Positions 10,929 through 20,858 of a stretch of DNA of 64,000 nucleotides are shown here, piece by piece. The notes under the pieces were generated by a model. The model was given only the letters and a program-made list of their open reading frames with translations, was not told the DNA's origin and ran no database searches. The stretch's first letter is position 1. Each line of letters begins with the position of its first letter. A program made the translations under genes and the position numbers. Origin of the DNA: Euptelea pleiosperma (lineage: Eukaryota > Streptophyta > Magnoliopsida > Ranunculales > Eupteleaceae); NCBI GenBank assembly GCA_035048495.1, contig CM068552.1:13884501-13948500 (forward strand), given 5' to 3'.

Positions 10929-13900
10929 ATGCAAATGGGAGGATTCAACGTTCGAGCCGTCGCGTGGCTTCTCGCCCTCAATGCCTGCCTCTTTCCTCAT
11001 TTGTGTTCAGCCCAACCTAGACAAAATTACTACGCTAAGACCTGCCCCAATGTCGAAAAGATCGTTCGAGGTGTCGTTAATACAAAGTTCAAGCAGACTT
11101 TCGTTACTGTCCCTGCAACCCTTCGTCTCTTCTTCCATGATTGTTTCGTTGAGGTGAGACGGTCGATGTGTGAAAATAAGCATACCCTTTTGTGACCCTG
11201 TTTGCACTCATCTTCTCAGGCGTGGATTCCAAGAATCCAACAGTGGTTGTTGGGTTCTCGGAATTTACGCCTGAGAATTTTGGCTTAGATTTCGGAATCC
11301 AACAGCCAAGAGCACAAGTTAAAATACGAGTGCAAAAAGGTAAGCCCTGCTGATCCCGACTAATTCAAGTCAGTATTTGGAGCAGCTTTTATTGGAGATT
11401 AAAGCCTTGATTGATTTCTAGGTCAAGTTATATTGGGAAGAGAAATGTATCTCTTTTGAAGATATCGTTTTTAATTGGGTCTAGTTGGTAACTAGAGCGA
11501 GGAGATTTGCGTGGTGGTTATTTTTTTTTTCTTAATTTGGCAAATTGTAGGGCTGTGATGCGTCGGTGATAATCGCATCGACGGGGAACAATAAAGCAGA
11601 GAAGGACCACCCCGACAATCTGTCGTTAGCTGGAGATGGATTCGATACGGTGATCAAGGCTAAAGCGGCAGTCGATGCTGTCCAAAGTTGCAAGAACAAA
11701 GTTTCTTGTGCTGATATTCTTACCATGGCAACACGAGATGTTATTGCTCTGGTTAGTTTAATTACTACTAACTTGTGTCATTACTTATAGCTTCCTTGTT
11801 AGTAGACAAAGCGGATTTACTAATGGTTGAATTGGTTTTTTTCTCCAACACAGTCGGGCGGACCGAGTTACGCGGTCGAGTTAGGGAGACTGGATGGGCT
11901 GAGCTCAACCTCTTCAAGTGTTAATGGGAAATTGCCTCACCCTGATTTCAATCTGAACAAGCTCAATTCCATTTTTGCTGCTAATGGCCTTTCTCAAACA
12001 GACATGATCGCTCTCTCAGGTATACAATTACTTAATTATGAACATAAATACGATTAGGGTATTTTAGTAACACCCCCTCTGAAATTTGGAAGTAATTACT
12101 AATCCCCCTTTCAAACTTTACGAATACCCCCTTGACCTAATGTAACAGTGGTACTTGACTTAAGTGCATTAACAGGCACATGATGCATGTCACGTTTTAA
12201 CGTTAAATGATGGTTAAACCAAGGTTTAAAGGAGGCCGTTTTAACGGTATAGCGGACTGGGGGCGTCACCGTTAAAATCGTTAAAACGGATTGAAACGGC
12301 CAGGGCAAAAATGAAAAAAAAATGGAATTTAACGGGTTTTTTTTTTACGAAAAAAATGGAAAAATGGCGCTGCTTCAAAATTAAAAAAACCAAAAATGGA
12401 ATTTAACTGCAGTTTTTTTTCCACAAAAAATTTCAGAATTTAACAGCTTTAAAAATGATTTTAACGGCCATTAAAACGAAAAAAAATGGTTGTTTTTTTC
12501 AAAGCATCAAAATGCATTTTAACGGTTTTAACAAAACGGGCTTGGGACGTTAGCGTTTAAACGGCCGTTTTTAAAACCATGGTAAACTAGGTCAATCGGT
12601 AATCTTAAAGTTTGAAAGTATAAAGGGGTATTACTAATTACTTTTAAATTTGGGGGGTGTTACTAAAATAGCGATAAGATTATGAGTGTGATATTGTGGT
12701 GCAACGAACTACCATATTGCGTGCTTTTGCTCCATCCCTACCCACAATCAGACAATCGGTCATCTATGATCTGGATATAAGCGTTGGATATTCGATGGTT
12801 AGGATCATCTAATCAGTGAAATTTTGGGAGATTGCCTATCATATTGAGTGTTGACCTATTATGGGGAGAGGAATAGTTGACTTTAGGAGGGAGGATGACA
12901 TAATCATCCCTATCATCAACGTGTTAGCGACCCACCATCGGAATATTGGGAGCATCTAGGTGATCTCCTAAATCAAAAGTCAACCTGACTGGTGATCTTA
13001 ACCATCTATTTTATAGTATTTTCGACGACGTTTTACCTAATTCAGCTGTTAGAGGATAAGGACCATTTGATTGGTTTATTCTTTGACCCATCCGACACAA
13101 TTTTATATGATGGGGGTGTGCACCATATTATCGTTCCTACAAAAGTAAACCTGATAAAGGTCTCTTACATATGACACGTGCACGTACACCTTTTACAACA
13201 CAGTGACCAGTCAATTCTTACTTACATTATTGAGTTGTGTTGGATAATTGTAGTGTACGATGTTGGACATAAAAAGCCTCCAACACCAATAATATTTTGG
13301 AGCGTGGATTGAGAATCAAAGCCTGCCCAGGAAATCTGCTTCCTTTTTGGAAAACAAAAAGAAAAAGAACAAAAATTTAGATGCAGAGGACTTTTGATGC
13401 AGTTGTGGCCCCACATAGCTCATTTGTTGGGCCCACCGTCGATGTTTAGCCCATCGTTGGTGGATATACAATCATACATACTGAAATCAGTCTGATCGGT
13501 TTTCTCTAGCCATAGATTTTAGCACTTTTTTAGGATTGATAGTAGCAGTTGGATTCAAGCATGTTTTTGCATATTTTTGGGTACTTAATCCAACGGTTAG
13601 AAATTATATCAATCAAGCATATTTTAGGTATGAACCATGTAGTGCATCGACTGCATCCAAAGTCCATATAAAAACATCCTTACCGTACGTTACATCATAG
13701 AATAACCAATAAAATTGTTTTGTTGCAGCGGCACACTCACTGGGATTTTCTCATTGCGACAAGTTCTCAAACCGTATATACAGCTTCAGCTCTTCAAATC
13801 CGGTGGACCCCACGCTCAACAAGACCTATGCGACCCAGCTGCAATCGATGTGCCCCAAGAATGTGGACCCCAGGATAGCCATCAATATGGACCCTAACAC

Positions 13901-14135
13901 CCCAAGAAAATTCGACAACATCTATTACAAGAATCTCCAGCAAGGCATGGGCCTCTTCACCTCCGACCAGGTCCTCTTTACGGACTCTAGGTCCAAGCCC
14001 ATAGTTAATAACTGGGCTTCCAACTCTGCTGCCTTTCAACAAGCTTTCATCACCGCCATGACCAAGCTCGGCCGCGTCGGGGTCAAGACTGGTTCAAATG
14101 GAAACATCCGTCGCGATTGTGGAGCCTTTAATTAA
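10929..14135 (+). CDS. PRX: Class III secretory peroxidase, four exons
   Basis: Haem peroxidase of the plant secretory pathway. It uses hydrogen peroxide to oxidise phenolics and acts on lignin, suberin and wall cross-linking outside the cell. Coding exons by GT/AG borders: 10929-11153, 11551-11751, 11854-12019, 13729-14135. They total 999 nt and encode 332 residues, the usual length and the classic four-exon structure. Residues 1-28 are a signal peptide ending CSA, so the mature form probably starts at Gln29. The distal site LRLFFHDCF has Arg66 and His70. GCDASV (76-81) carries calcium ligands. The proximal haem ligand is His200 in [13 protein letters not shown]. The conserved cysteines are present. 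ATG 10929 is followed by another at 10935; the first is chosen but either fits. The Ala-Ala-His-Ser context is seen in the Arabidopsis PRX50/51-like group in place of Gly-Ala-His-Thr. All exons are open, so the gene looks functional. Intron 3 (1.7 kb) is enlarged by nested MITEs. Confidence 0.95.
11215..11330. repeat. E-type repeat in peroxidase intron 1
   Basis: GGCGTGGATTCCAAGAATCC and ATCCAACAGTGGTTGTTGG, followed by a diverged reverse arm (GGCTTAGATTTCGGAATCC), resemble the E-type hairpins elsewhere. It occupies most of the first intron's middle. Confidence 0.5.
12062..12672. repeat. Foldback element in peroxidase intron 3
   Basis: The left arm contains TTAGTAACACCCCCTCTGAA, GTAATTACTAAT and CCCTTTCAAACTTTA. 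The right arm contains TAAAGTTTGAAAG, ATTACTAATTAC and GGGGGGTGTTACTAAAA, its reverse complement. The arms, about 60 bp each, are now separated by the C-type MITE at 12220-12581. Confidence 0.7.
12220..12581. mobile_element. hAT-like MITE, C type, in peroxidase intron 3
   Basis: Left end CAAGGTTTAAAGGAGGCCG and right end CGGCCGTTTTTAAAACCATG, 362 bp. Flanks GGTTAAAC and GGTAAAC read as an 8-bp target duplication that has lost one base. It lies inside the foldback element at 12062-12672, so two insertions happened in sequence in one intron. Confidence 0.65.
13375..13665. repeat. Palindromic element, B' type, in peroxidase intron 3
   Basis: The left arm begins TTTAGATGCAGAGGACTTTT and passes through ATGGATATAC-like words. 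The right arm ends GCATCGACTGCATCCAAAGTC. The same GATGCAGAGGACT edge marks the better-preserved copy at 34850-35235. It ends about 60 bp before exon 4. Confidence 0.65.
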
Positions 14136-15204
14136 GAAAAAATTTCCACGTATTAACCTAAATTTGGGTATCAAGCCTTTATATGACCACATGCAAGAAA
14201 AAATGTGCAACAAATTTTATCTTTTATTTTTTAATTCAAATAATGTAGATGGGGTCGTAGTAGCACTAATGCACTGGATTCCATCAGAAATAATGTGGCC
14301 GTCTTGTTTGTTTATGATGTCCCATAAATAATTTTGAAGGTTATGTCTTTTTTGTTCTCTTTCTTGTTGTCTTTGTTGGAGAAATGGAATCCAAATTGAT
14401 GAGGGAGTTTATCTAATGCGGTGCGGGAAATGTTCGGGTACAATTCGAGTTTGTCATTTAAAAATGTGATAAAAAATTCAACAGAAATAATTTTAAAAAT
14501 AAAATAAAACAAGAAAAAGAAAAAGATTGATTTTTTTTTTTTGTCTTACAAAATGATTTTTTTTTTTTGTTCAAAAATAAATAACGCGGGTATAATTTGA
14601 TAAAAACATAATAATTTGACTAGGTAAAAAAAAATAGCGGATTTTTCCAAACCTTTGAATAGGATGTTATTTGATTCGTATTTATGGATAATTTGTACGG
14701 TTCATGTATAATTCGCGAATAAGTCGAGAATTTACTAATTATGCTTTAGACAGAGACAAGATTATTTTTTTGAATCGTTAGAAGAAAAGAATTTGCTTAA
14801 TTAGTGGTCTAATCATTAAAATTGACTGGTGGTACACATGATTTTAAAACATGACCCACTTGTGTCCACTTGATAGGATTTCGAGTAGACTCGGATTCCA
14901 TATTTGATCTGTGTCTACTTGATGAGTCAATTCAAAATTCGCCCATGTTGACTTGGAATTTTTTCTGAGTCAAGTCAATTCACGAGTTATAAAAGGGTCG
15001 ATTTTTGTCATTTTCTAAGGACAAATTCATTCAAAAATGAGATTTTTATTTACCTTTTCATAAAGTTTTTTTTCTTAATATTGTGGTGCTAATAATTACT
15101 TTACGATTCGTTTTGAATCAAATCACAGGACTCGGCCTATTGGTTTTCTGTTTTTTTATAAGTCATATATATATATAAAAGATCTCAATAAAGCAAACGA
15201 AAGG
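14136..15204. other. Peroxidase 3' flank, no gene seen
   Basis: The first few hundred bases should include the peroxidase 3' untranslated region. The rest is AT-rich, with a degenerate repeat around 14850-15000 (GGACTCGG/GAGTC words like those near 16780). No coding exon was recognised. Confidence 0.5.
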
Positions 15205-16280
15205 GTGATATCGCTAGTACTTAATACAACTAACTCTCTATACTGTATCAAACTGAACACCATATCATTGAAGAAGGTGCTACTTCAACTGAAAATGAGA
15301 GCCTTAGGGTTTAGAAAAATAGGTCTTATGAATGTCGTGTTGTTCGGCAAGTGGATTTGGAGATTTGAAAATGAGAGGAGAAGCCTTTGGAGTAGAGTGA
15401 CTGGAGGCAAGTATGGGGAGGAACTAGGAGGTTGGGTTACAAAGAAATCTAGGGTTTTCTTTGGTTGCGGGGTGTGGAAGGGCAAACTTAAGGTGAAAGA
15501 GCGTCTAATGGCTGTCACTAGAGTTACTAGGGAATGGAACTAAGATTAGGTTCTGGGAAGATACTTGGTTGTATTCTTTTTCACAGTGAAAAGGGTAACC
15601 CATTAGCTCTTTTGTTGAAATCTTCGGAATTGTTCTTTGAGGAAATCTCACTGGGACTTATATCTCAAGAAACGCATGTTCAGTTGGGAAGGTGACAAAT
15701 TCTGATAAATTAGCTGAAAAATTACTCTGTTTGCAGGACTGAGAAGGATTCTTTGTCCTAGGTTCATTCCAAATCGGGGAGTTTCATGATTAGTTCTTTC
15801 TACGATGAATTAACTTACTTTACTTCAGTGTGTTGCTACCTTTGTCCGTCTATCTTGAAATCAAAAATACATTTGAAATTTCACTTTTTTGTTTGAGTTG
15901 CATCCTTGAAACAAACTACTTACTATTGATAACTTGATTGCGAGAAAGTAGATTATAGTGAATTATTGTGTTGTATAAGGTTGATGGAGAAAATTAATAT
16001 ATATAGACCATCTTTTCTTGCATTGTGATTATTTCACGCTTCCATACACATGGGGGGTTATCATGGGCCACGCCAGAATTCATTGGAGGACGTTTGGGAG
16101 GATGGCCATAGTGGATTTATCCCCTAGGGGTAAAATACTGTGAAAAATGGTACCGTTTATTGTCATATGGGGAAATTGGCTAGAAAGAATAAAAGAATTT
16201 TTTTAGGGAAAGGAACATGGAACACTCATTAGCATCAAGGCATTCCTCTTTAGTTGGAGCAGTATATCCATTAAGCTTTT
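15205..16280 (+). pseudogene. LINE (L1-type) ORF2 C-terminal remnant
   Basis: The frame at 15277-15540 reads GLMNVVLFGKWIWRFENE and SLWSRVTGGKYGEE, the region after the reverse transcriptase in plant L1-type ORF2 proteins. Downstream pieces, in changing frames, resemble the zinc-binding C-terminus (FGGRLGG-like near 16085; CHMGKLARKN-like near 16170-16200). Multiple frameshifts and stops show it is dead. The reverse transcriptase itself is not in this copy. Confidence 0.7.
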
Positions 16281-16284
16281 AGCG

Positions 16285-16560
16285 ACCACAAGCGTTATGT
16301 ATGTTTGGCCCATCCCTAGGTGGACTTACAAACCAAAAATAAGTCGGATTAGTGATTTCTAACCGTTGATTAGAATCTTTTTCATGGGTTTAGTTTTTAA
16401 CTATGGGATTCAAGCATTATTTGGGATATTCAACTCCAAATGTTAGAAATCACTAATGAGGCTATTTTTGGTCTATAGGTCCACCTCGGGATGGGCCAAA
16501 CATCCATGATGTTAGTGGTCTCTAAAAGTGTTCCACGTGGCTCATATCGTGGTCCGTTAA
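16285..16560. repeat. Palindromic element, A type (copy 5)
   Basis: Left: TATGTTTGGCCCATCCCTAG, GGACTTACAAACCAAAAAT and TTAGTGATTTCTAACCG. Right: AAATCACTAATGAGGC, GGTCCACCTCGGGATGGGCC and GTTCCACGTGGCTCATAT. A nearly full-length copy directly after the LINE remnant. Confidence 0.75.
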
Positions 16561-16954
16561 TTTTCATCAACCTCAAAGATTTATTCTCAAAAAACTATAA
16601 ATAATTCACGTGCAACAAGCGTACTACCCACCTATTATAATTATAAAGATAAATTTACACTTTTAAATGTATTTTTATGTCATTATTATACAATACTTCA
16701 GTTTTGAGTGCATAAAATATATAATTAAAATAAAAAATAAAAAATTCCTATTTCATTTAGTAGATTGGATCAGATCGAATCGGTCCAGAACTCTACTCTT
16801 TCTATCAGATTGATTATGGGTCACGATTATGTGATTTCATATCTCATCGGATTGGATCTAGATTGACATATTTTTCTTATCAGTTCAGGTCTAGATCAAC
16901 ACTAATTCGACTCGAATGCAATCCATTAACTCAAATTTGGATCAGCATATTTAC

Positions 16955-17295
16955 TTCGTAGTAGTGGTGGGATAAGAGGTAGAGGTCGTGGAACTAGTAG
17001 TGATTTAGGTGGAGGCCATAGTATTCGAAAATGAACTTCTTGTGGTCATGATGGTCACACTACAAAAACATGTTAGAATCTTCGTCAGAAATATGCATTA
17101 GACAATCGTACATCCTTTGTAATCGATGATGATGATTCTCAGGACTCTACAACCCCTACTATGATACCTCATCTACTGTTTTTCTCTTCTGACACCGTTT
17201 TTGTTTCTCAGGAAAAATAAACAAAGCTTCTAAACACATTGAGATTGATTACCACTTCATCAGAAAGAGGGTTCAAAAGGGTGACATATGTCAGT
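16955..17295 (+). pseudogene. Ty1-Copia remnant: gag joined to RNase H tail
   Basis: A Gly/Arg-rich gag stretch (GIRGRGRG) leads to a zinc knuckle with the spacing C-x2-C-x4-H-x4-C, in which the first cysteine codon is now TGA. About 120 bases later comes KHIEIDYHFIRKRVQKGDI, the conserved end of Copia RNase H. Protease, integrase and reverse transcriptase are missing between them, so most of the polyprotein was deleted. Several stops confirm decay. Confidence 0.75.
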
Positions 17296-17299
17296 GGTC

Positions 17300-18068
17300 A
17301 GTGTGCCATATGGTGCATTTTTATGTGACCCGCAATACCACTAAAATAAAATAAAATACAACTTGAACAACCTTTGTAAAATATAATAAAATAAAATAAA
17401 ATCCGGCAAGCGACCTATGACTTAGTTCATGTCTTGCTATCTTAGTGACGTTTAAGCGTCCAACTACAAGTGACCTTATAAAAAACTTATTAAAAAGAAA
17501 AAAAAAAACACCGGCCAACTAGAATGTTTATAAAAAGCTACACGACATCATTATTCTATAAAATATTATGATTGAGGTTGTATTTTATTAACTTACCAAT
17601 AGGGCTATGACATTGTTGTATTAAAATTATGACGCTCGCTTACATAAAATTTTGAAAGTGAGCGTCGTGCAACCTAAGTTTTGGCTTTAAAGTAGTAATA
17701 TATATTTTTTATAAGTCGGAGTCAGGGGATTCGGTATCCTCGTGTTTGTCTTTCATTGGACAAAGGTGTATCTTAGGTACAATTTGGTCCAATGGGAGAA
17801 AGACACAAGCACACCTTATAAAAAATTTACGTCAGGGACGCCTGATGGGATTGCCACTCTTGTGGGTGGATCGCAGGATGTAGGAGAAGTTTGCTGCTGA
17901 TGTCACAAACACTGGATTGCGGGTTCCACCGTTTTAGAGCTAGCATGTCCTCTCGTTCTCTCTAGATTACATGTCTCTCTATATTACATGTTGGAAACAC
18001 CCAAACGTGCAATCCACGACCACGAGTGGCCATTGTGTTTTTTTTCTTTTCTTTCAGTTCGGCTTGCT
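17300..18068. other. Repeat debris, no gene
   Basis: Contains an A-type fragment (17295-17340), a degenerate Helitron-like end (GGCTTTAAAGTAGTAATA near 17683) and a small inverted repeat at about 17735-17800 pairing TGTTTGTCTTTC/ATTGGAC with GTCCAATGGGAGAAAGACACA-like sequence. No coding exon was recognised. Confidence 0.45.
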
Positions 18069-18253
18069 TCACCCATTTGGTTGAGGAGATGCCTCAACCC
18101 CCTATTAAGCTGTTACATGGGGTGGCGGTGGTCAAGGGCTACCTAAAGAGTAGGTGCTTGAATCAAAACTAATTCTCCTAGTTACCCTTGACCTCCGCTC
18201 CACGTGTCACAACGCACATTGGGGTTGAGGCATCTCCTCAACCAAATGGGTGA
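18069..18253. mobile_element. MITE with perfect 33-bp terminal inverted repeats
   Basis: Both ends are exact reverse complements over 33 bp (18069-18101 and 18221-18253), beginning TCACCCATTTGGTTGAGG. Total length 185 bp, non-coding. No clear flanking duplication, so superfamily is open. Perfect arms imply a recent insertion or conversion between the arms. Confidence 0.75.
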
Positions 18254-18689
18254 GGAAAGGTTATTCGTTTATTTTTTTTAAAGATTTTGGCTACTCGGGT
18301 TTTGCGCATCCAAGAGTATTTATGTTTTTGTAAGCACGTATTTAGTTGTCTTTAGAGCAAAAGGGTATCCATACAAATCCTATAGTGGGGCCCACATGGG
18401 GATAATGTTGGACAATCCAATCATAAATTGAATTGTCCTCGACATGGATGATCATTTTCACCAAAATTAGTCCATTTCGACATTGCTAACGATATATAAC
18501 AAAAAAAAATTGGTCTTCAAGTAATGGTTTGATTGGATTTTTCAAATTCAATTCAATATTTCACAAGGTTAGAAATGTCAGAATAGAAATGTTTATAGGT
18601 AGGGTCGTCTCCATACAAGTTGAGGCCTACGACGGAAACTCTATATAAGGCATTTTTGTTATATTTAATTTATATATATATATTTTGAT

Positions 18690-19030
18690 GCAGAGGACTC
18701 CTGGTGCAGTCGATGCAGAAGACTCTTGGCCCTACATATATCATTTTTTGGGCACAATGAGTGCGGCGCGGATGTTCAGCCCACCTATTGGTGGATAAAC
18801 ACACTAAAAATCAACTTGATTGATGATTTCTAGCCATTGGATTTACTACCTAACAAATATGATTGAATCCAACAGCTCGAATAATGTCCTTAAAAGTATT
18901 AAAATCTATGGCTAGAGATAATCGATTAGGTTGATTTTTGGATTGTATATCCAAAAAGGGTTGGGCTAAAAATCCATGTGGTTAGTGAGACTTGGGCTGG
19001 GGGCCTGAGTAAACTGCCTTAAGGTAGAGC
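18690..19030. repeat. Palindromic element, B' type
   Basis: Left edge GATGCAGAGGACTCCTGG and GCAGTCGATGCAG, then the B core (CACACTAAAAATCAACTTG; AATCCAACAGCTCG). It ends near GCCTTAAGGTAGAGCCGG, an edge shared with the copy at 46970-47290. Confidence 0.6.
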
Positions 19031-19229
19031 CGGCCCTGTCTATAGGTAATCACATATACGCAATCGGTGTAGCATAGCACCGATTGTGTGGGCGCAATTG
19101 AGAGTTAGTGCAAGGCTACACGTGTGCGCTTGAGGCATAAACTGGTGAAGTGCTCCTCAACTCAAATGATGAAATGGAGAGAGAGCTGGAAATAGAGGAA
19201 GTTGAAGCTCGATAATTGGACCCATTCCC

Positions 19230-19525
19230 CAGGACTGCCCCTCTTAGAGGGCACTGACGGTATGGATGTTTAGATAGTCCCTCGGTGGACCTGCAAACCA
19301 AAAATCAGCCTGGTCAGTGATTTCTAAGCGTTAGAAGTTATTTTCATGGGTTGATTTTAACCGTATGAATTTGAGCACTATTGGGCTTTATTTGAGTCCA
19401 AATATCCAAAAGTTTGTAAGTCACTAATCAGGCTGATTTTTGGTTTGCAGGTCCACTAGGGACTGGCCAAACTTCCATACAGTCAGCGCCCTCAAATAGT
19501 GTGCCACGTGGCTCGTACTATGGGC
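19230..19525. repeat. Palindromic element, A type (copy 6)
   Basis: Left: CACTGACGGTATGGATG and GGTGGACCTGCAAACCAAAA. Right: TTTTTGGTTTGCAGGTCCAC, CTTCCATACAGTCAGCG and GTGTGCCACGTGGCTCGTA. Arms pair well over about 100 bp. Confidence 0.75.
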
Positions 19526-19529
19526 TTCG

Positions 19530-20075
19530 GTCGCATGGATGTTTGGCCAATTATTAGGTGGACCCAAGGTTTAAAAGGGACCGTGGGCGTTACCATTTTT
19601 CCGTTATAACGAGAAAAAAATGCTCAGGGGCAAAAATGGAAAATAACAGAAATAATGGAAAAAAAGGTGCTGAAATTTCAAAATTTAAAGAACGGAAAAT
19701 AACAATAAAAAAATAGAATATAACTGAAAAAACGGCCATTTTTTCCAAAAATTAATGGTCATTATTTTCGTTATAACGGATGTTATTTTCTGGGTGTTTT
19801 AATGGTACGCAACGTAACAGGATAGGTCCGAATCCTTTATAACGGCCGTTATTTTCGTTATAACGGTGATTTTTAAACCTTGAGTGGACCTACAAACCAA
19901 AAATAAACCTGATCAGTGATTTCTAAGCGTTGGATTCTTCAACCCAAATAACGGTTAATAATGCTCAAATTCCCACGGTTAAAATTAACCCATAAAAAAA
20001 GACCCCAATCCAAGTCTATAAACTACTAATCAGGTTGATTTTTGATTTGTAGTTCCACATGAGCGGCCATCGGAG
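19530..20075. repeat. Palindromic element, A type (copy 7), interrupted
   Basis: Starts CGCATGGATGTTTGGCC. The left arm is cut at GGTGGACC by the C-type MITE at 19565-19882 and resumes as AGTGGACCTACAAACCAAAA. The right arm ends TTTTTGATTTGTAGTTCCAC. Confidence 0.65.
19565..19882. mobile_element. hAT-like MITE, C type, inside an A-type repeat
   Basis: Ends CAAGGTTTAAAAGGG and TTTTTAAACCTTG, 318 bp. Flanking octamers GGTGGACC (19557-19564) and AGTGGACC (19883-19890) match at seven of eight positions. Interior is the usual GTTATAACG-rich sequence. Confidence 0.78.
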
Positions 20076-20108
20076 GCGGTCAGCGAAGTTTTACTCAGCA
20101 TATTCCAG

Positions 20109-20460
20109 GTCGTGATGTAACAAGGTATACCTGAGATCTTTTCATTTGCGGAAGCGGCATTTTCGGTAGTCACCACTGCCATCTGGGCCCACTGACCGCA
20201 TGGATGTTTAGCCCACCCCATTATTAGAATTTCATACAAAAAATCAGCTTGTTTAATGATTTTTAGCCGTTGGTTTTAGTACTCAAACAAATGGTTGCAT
20301 TCAACGGCTATAAGAACGCCGTAAAAAATGCTAAAAAGTGTTAAAATCTAATGGTTATAGATTACCAATCAAGGTGATTTTTGGTATGTATATCCACCAG
20401 GGGGTGGGATAAACATCCATGCGGTCAGTGGGCCCAGATGGCAGCGGTGACTACAAAAAA
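20109..20460. repeat. Palindromic element, B type (copy 3)
   Basis: Left edge GTGATGTAACAAGGTATACC, then GGGCCCACTGACCGCATGG. The right side has CACCAGGGGGTGGG, CATCCATGCGGTCAGTGGG and CAGATGGCAGCGGTGACTA. The minus-strand open frame across the right end is not treated as a gene. Confidence 0.72.
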
Positions 20461-20701
20461 ATGTGGCTTCTTCCACCAGAGAGAGATCATGCCGTGCAGG
20501 TGGTAACAGTACTTCTAACCACGTGTCCGGAGGAAAAGACTTAACACGTCCAATATTCAACGCGACTGTATTGGATCCGGACAAGTTTCCAACAGCTAGA
20601 GAACCGTCACGTGGCGATTTCTCACAAGGTGATCGAGTCAGCCGGCGTCGTAAGCGAGCATTAATTAGAGGTGACCTTAAAGGCGCAGGAGGCTTGATTT
20701 G

Positions 20702-20792
20702 AAGAGAGAGGGACAGAGAGAGAGAGGGCGAGCTTCTCACTAAGGTTTGAAGAGAGAGAGAGAGAGAGAGCGCAAGCTTCTCACCTGAGTCA
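20702..20792. repeat. GA-rich tandem repeat before a small gene
   Basis: Two copies of a roughly 45-bp unit, each a GA-rich tract followed by GC(G/A)AGCTTCTCAC. It lies 70-160 bp upstream of the ATG at 20859, so it is probably in the promoter or 5' leader. Confidence 0.65.
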
Positions 20793-20858
20793 GGTCTACG
20801 ATTTCCCAGTTACTTCGCCTGCCTCTCTCCTCTACCCGGCGCAGAAGAAGAAGTTTAT

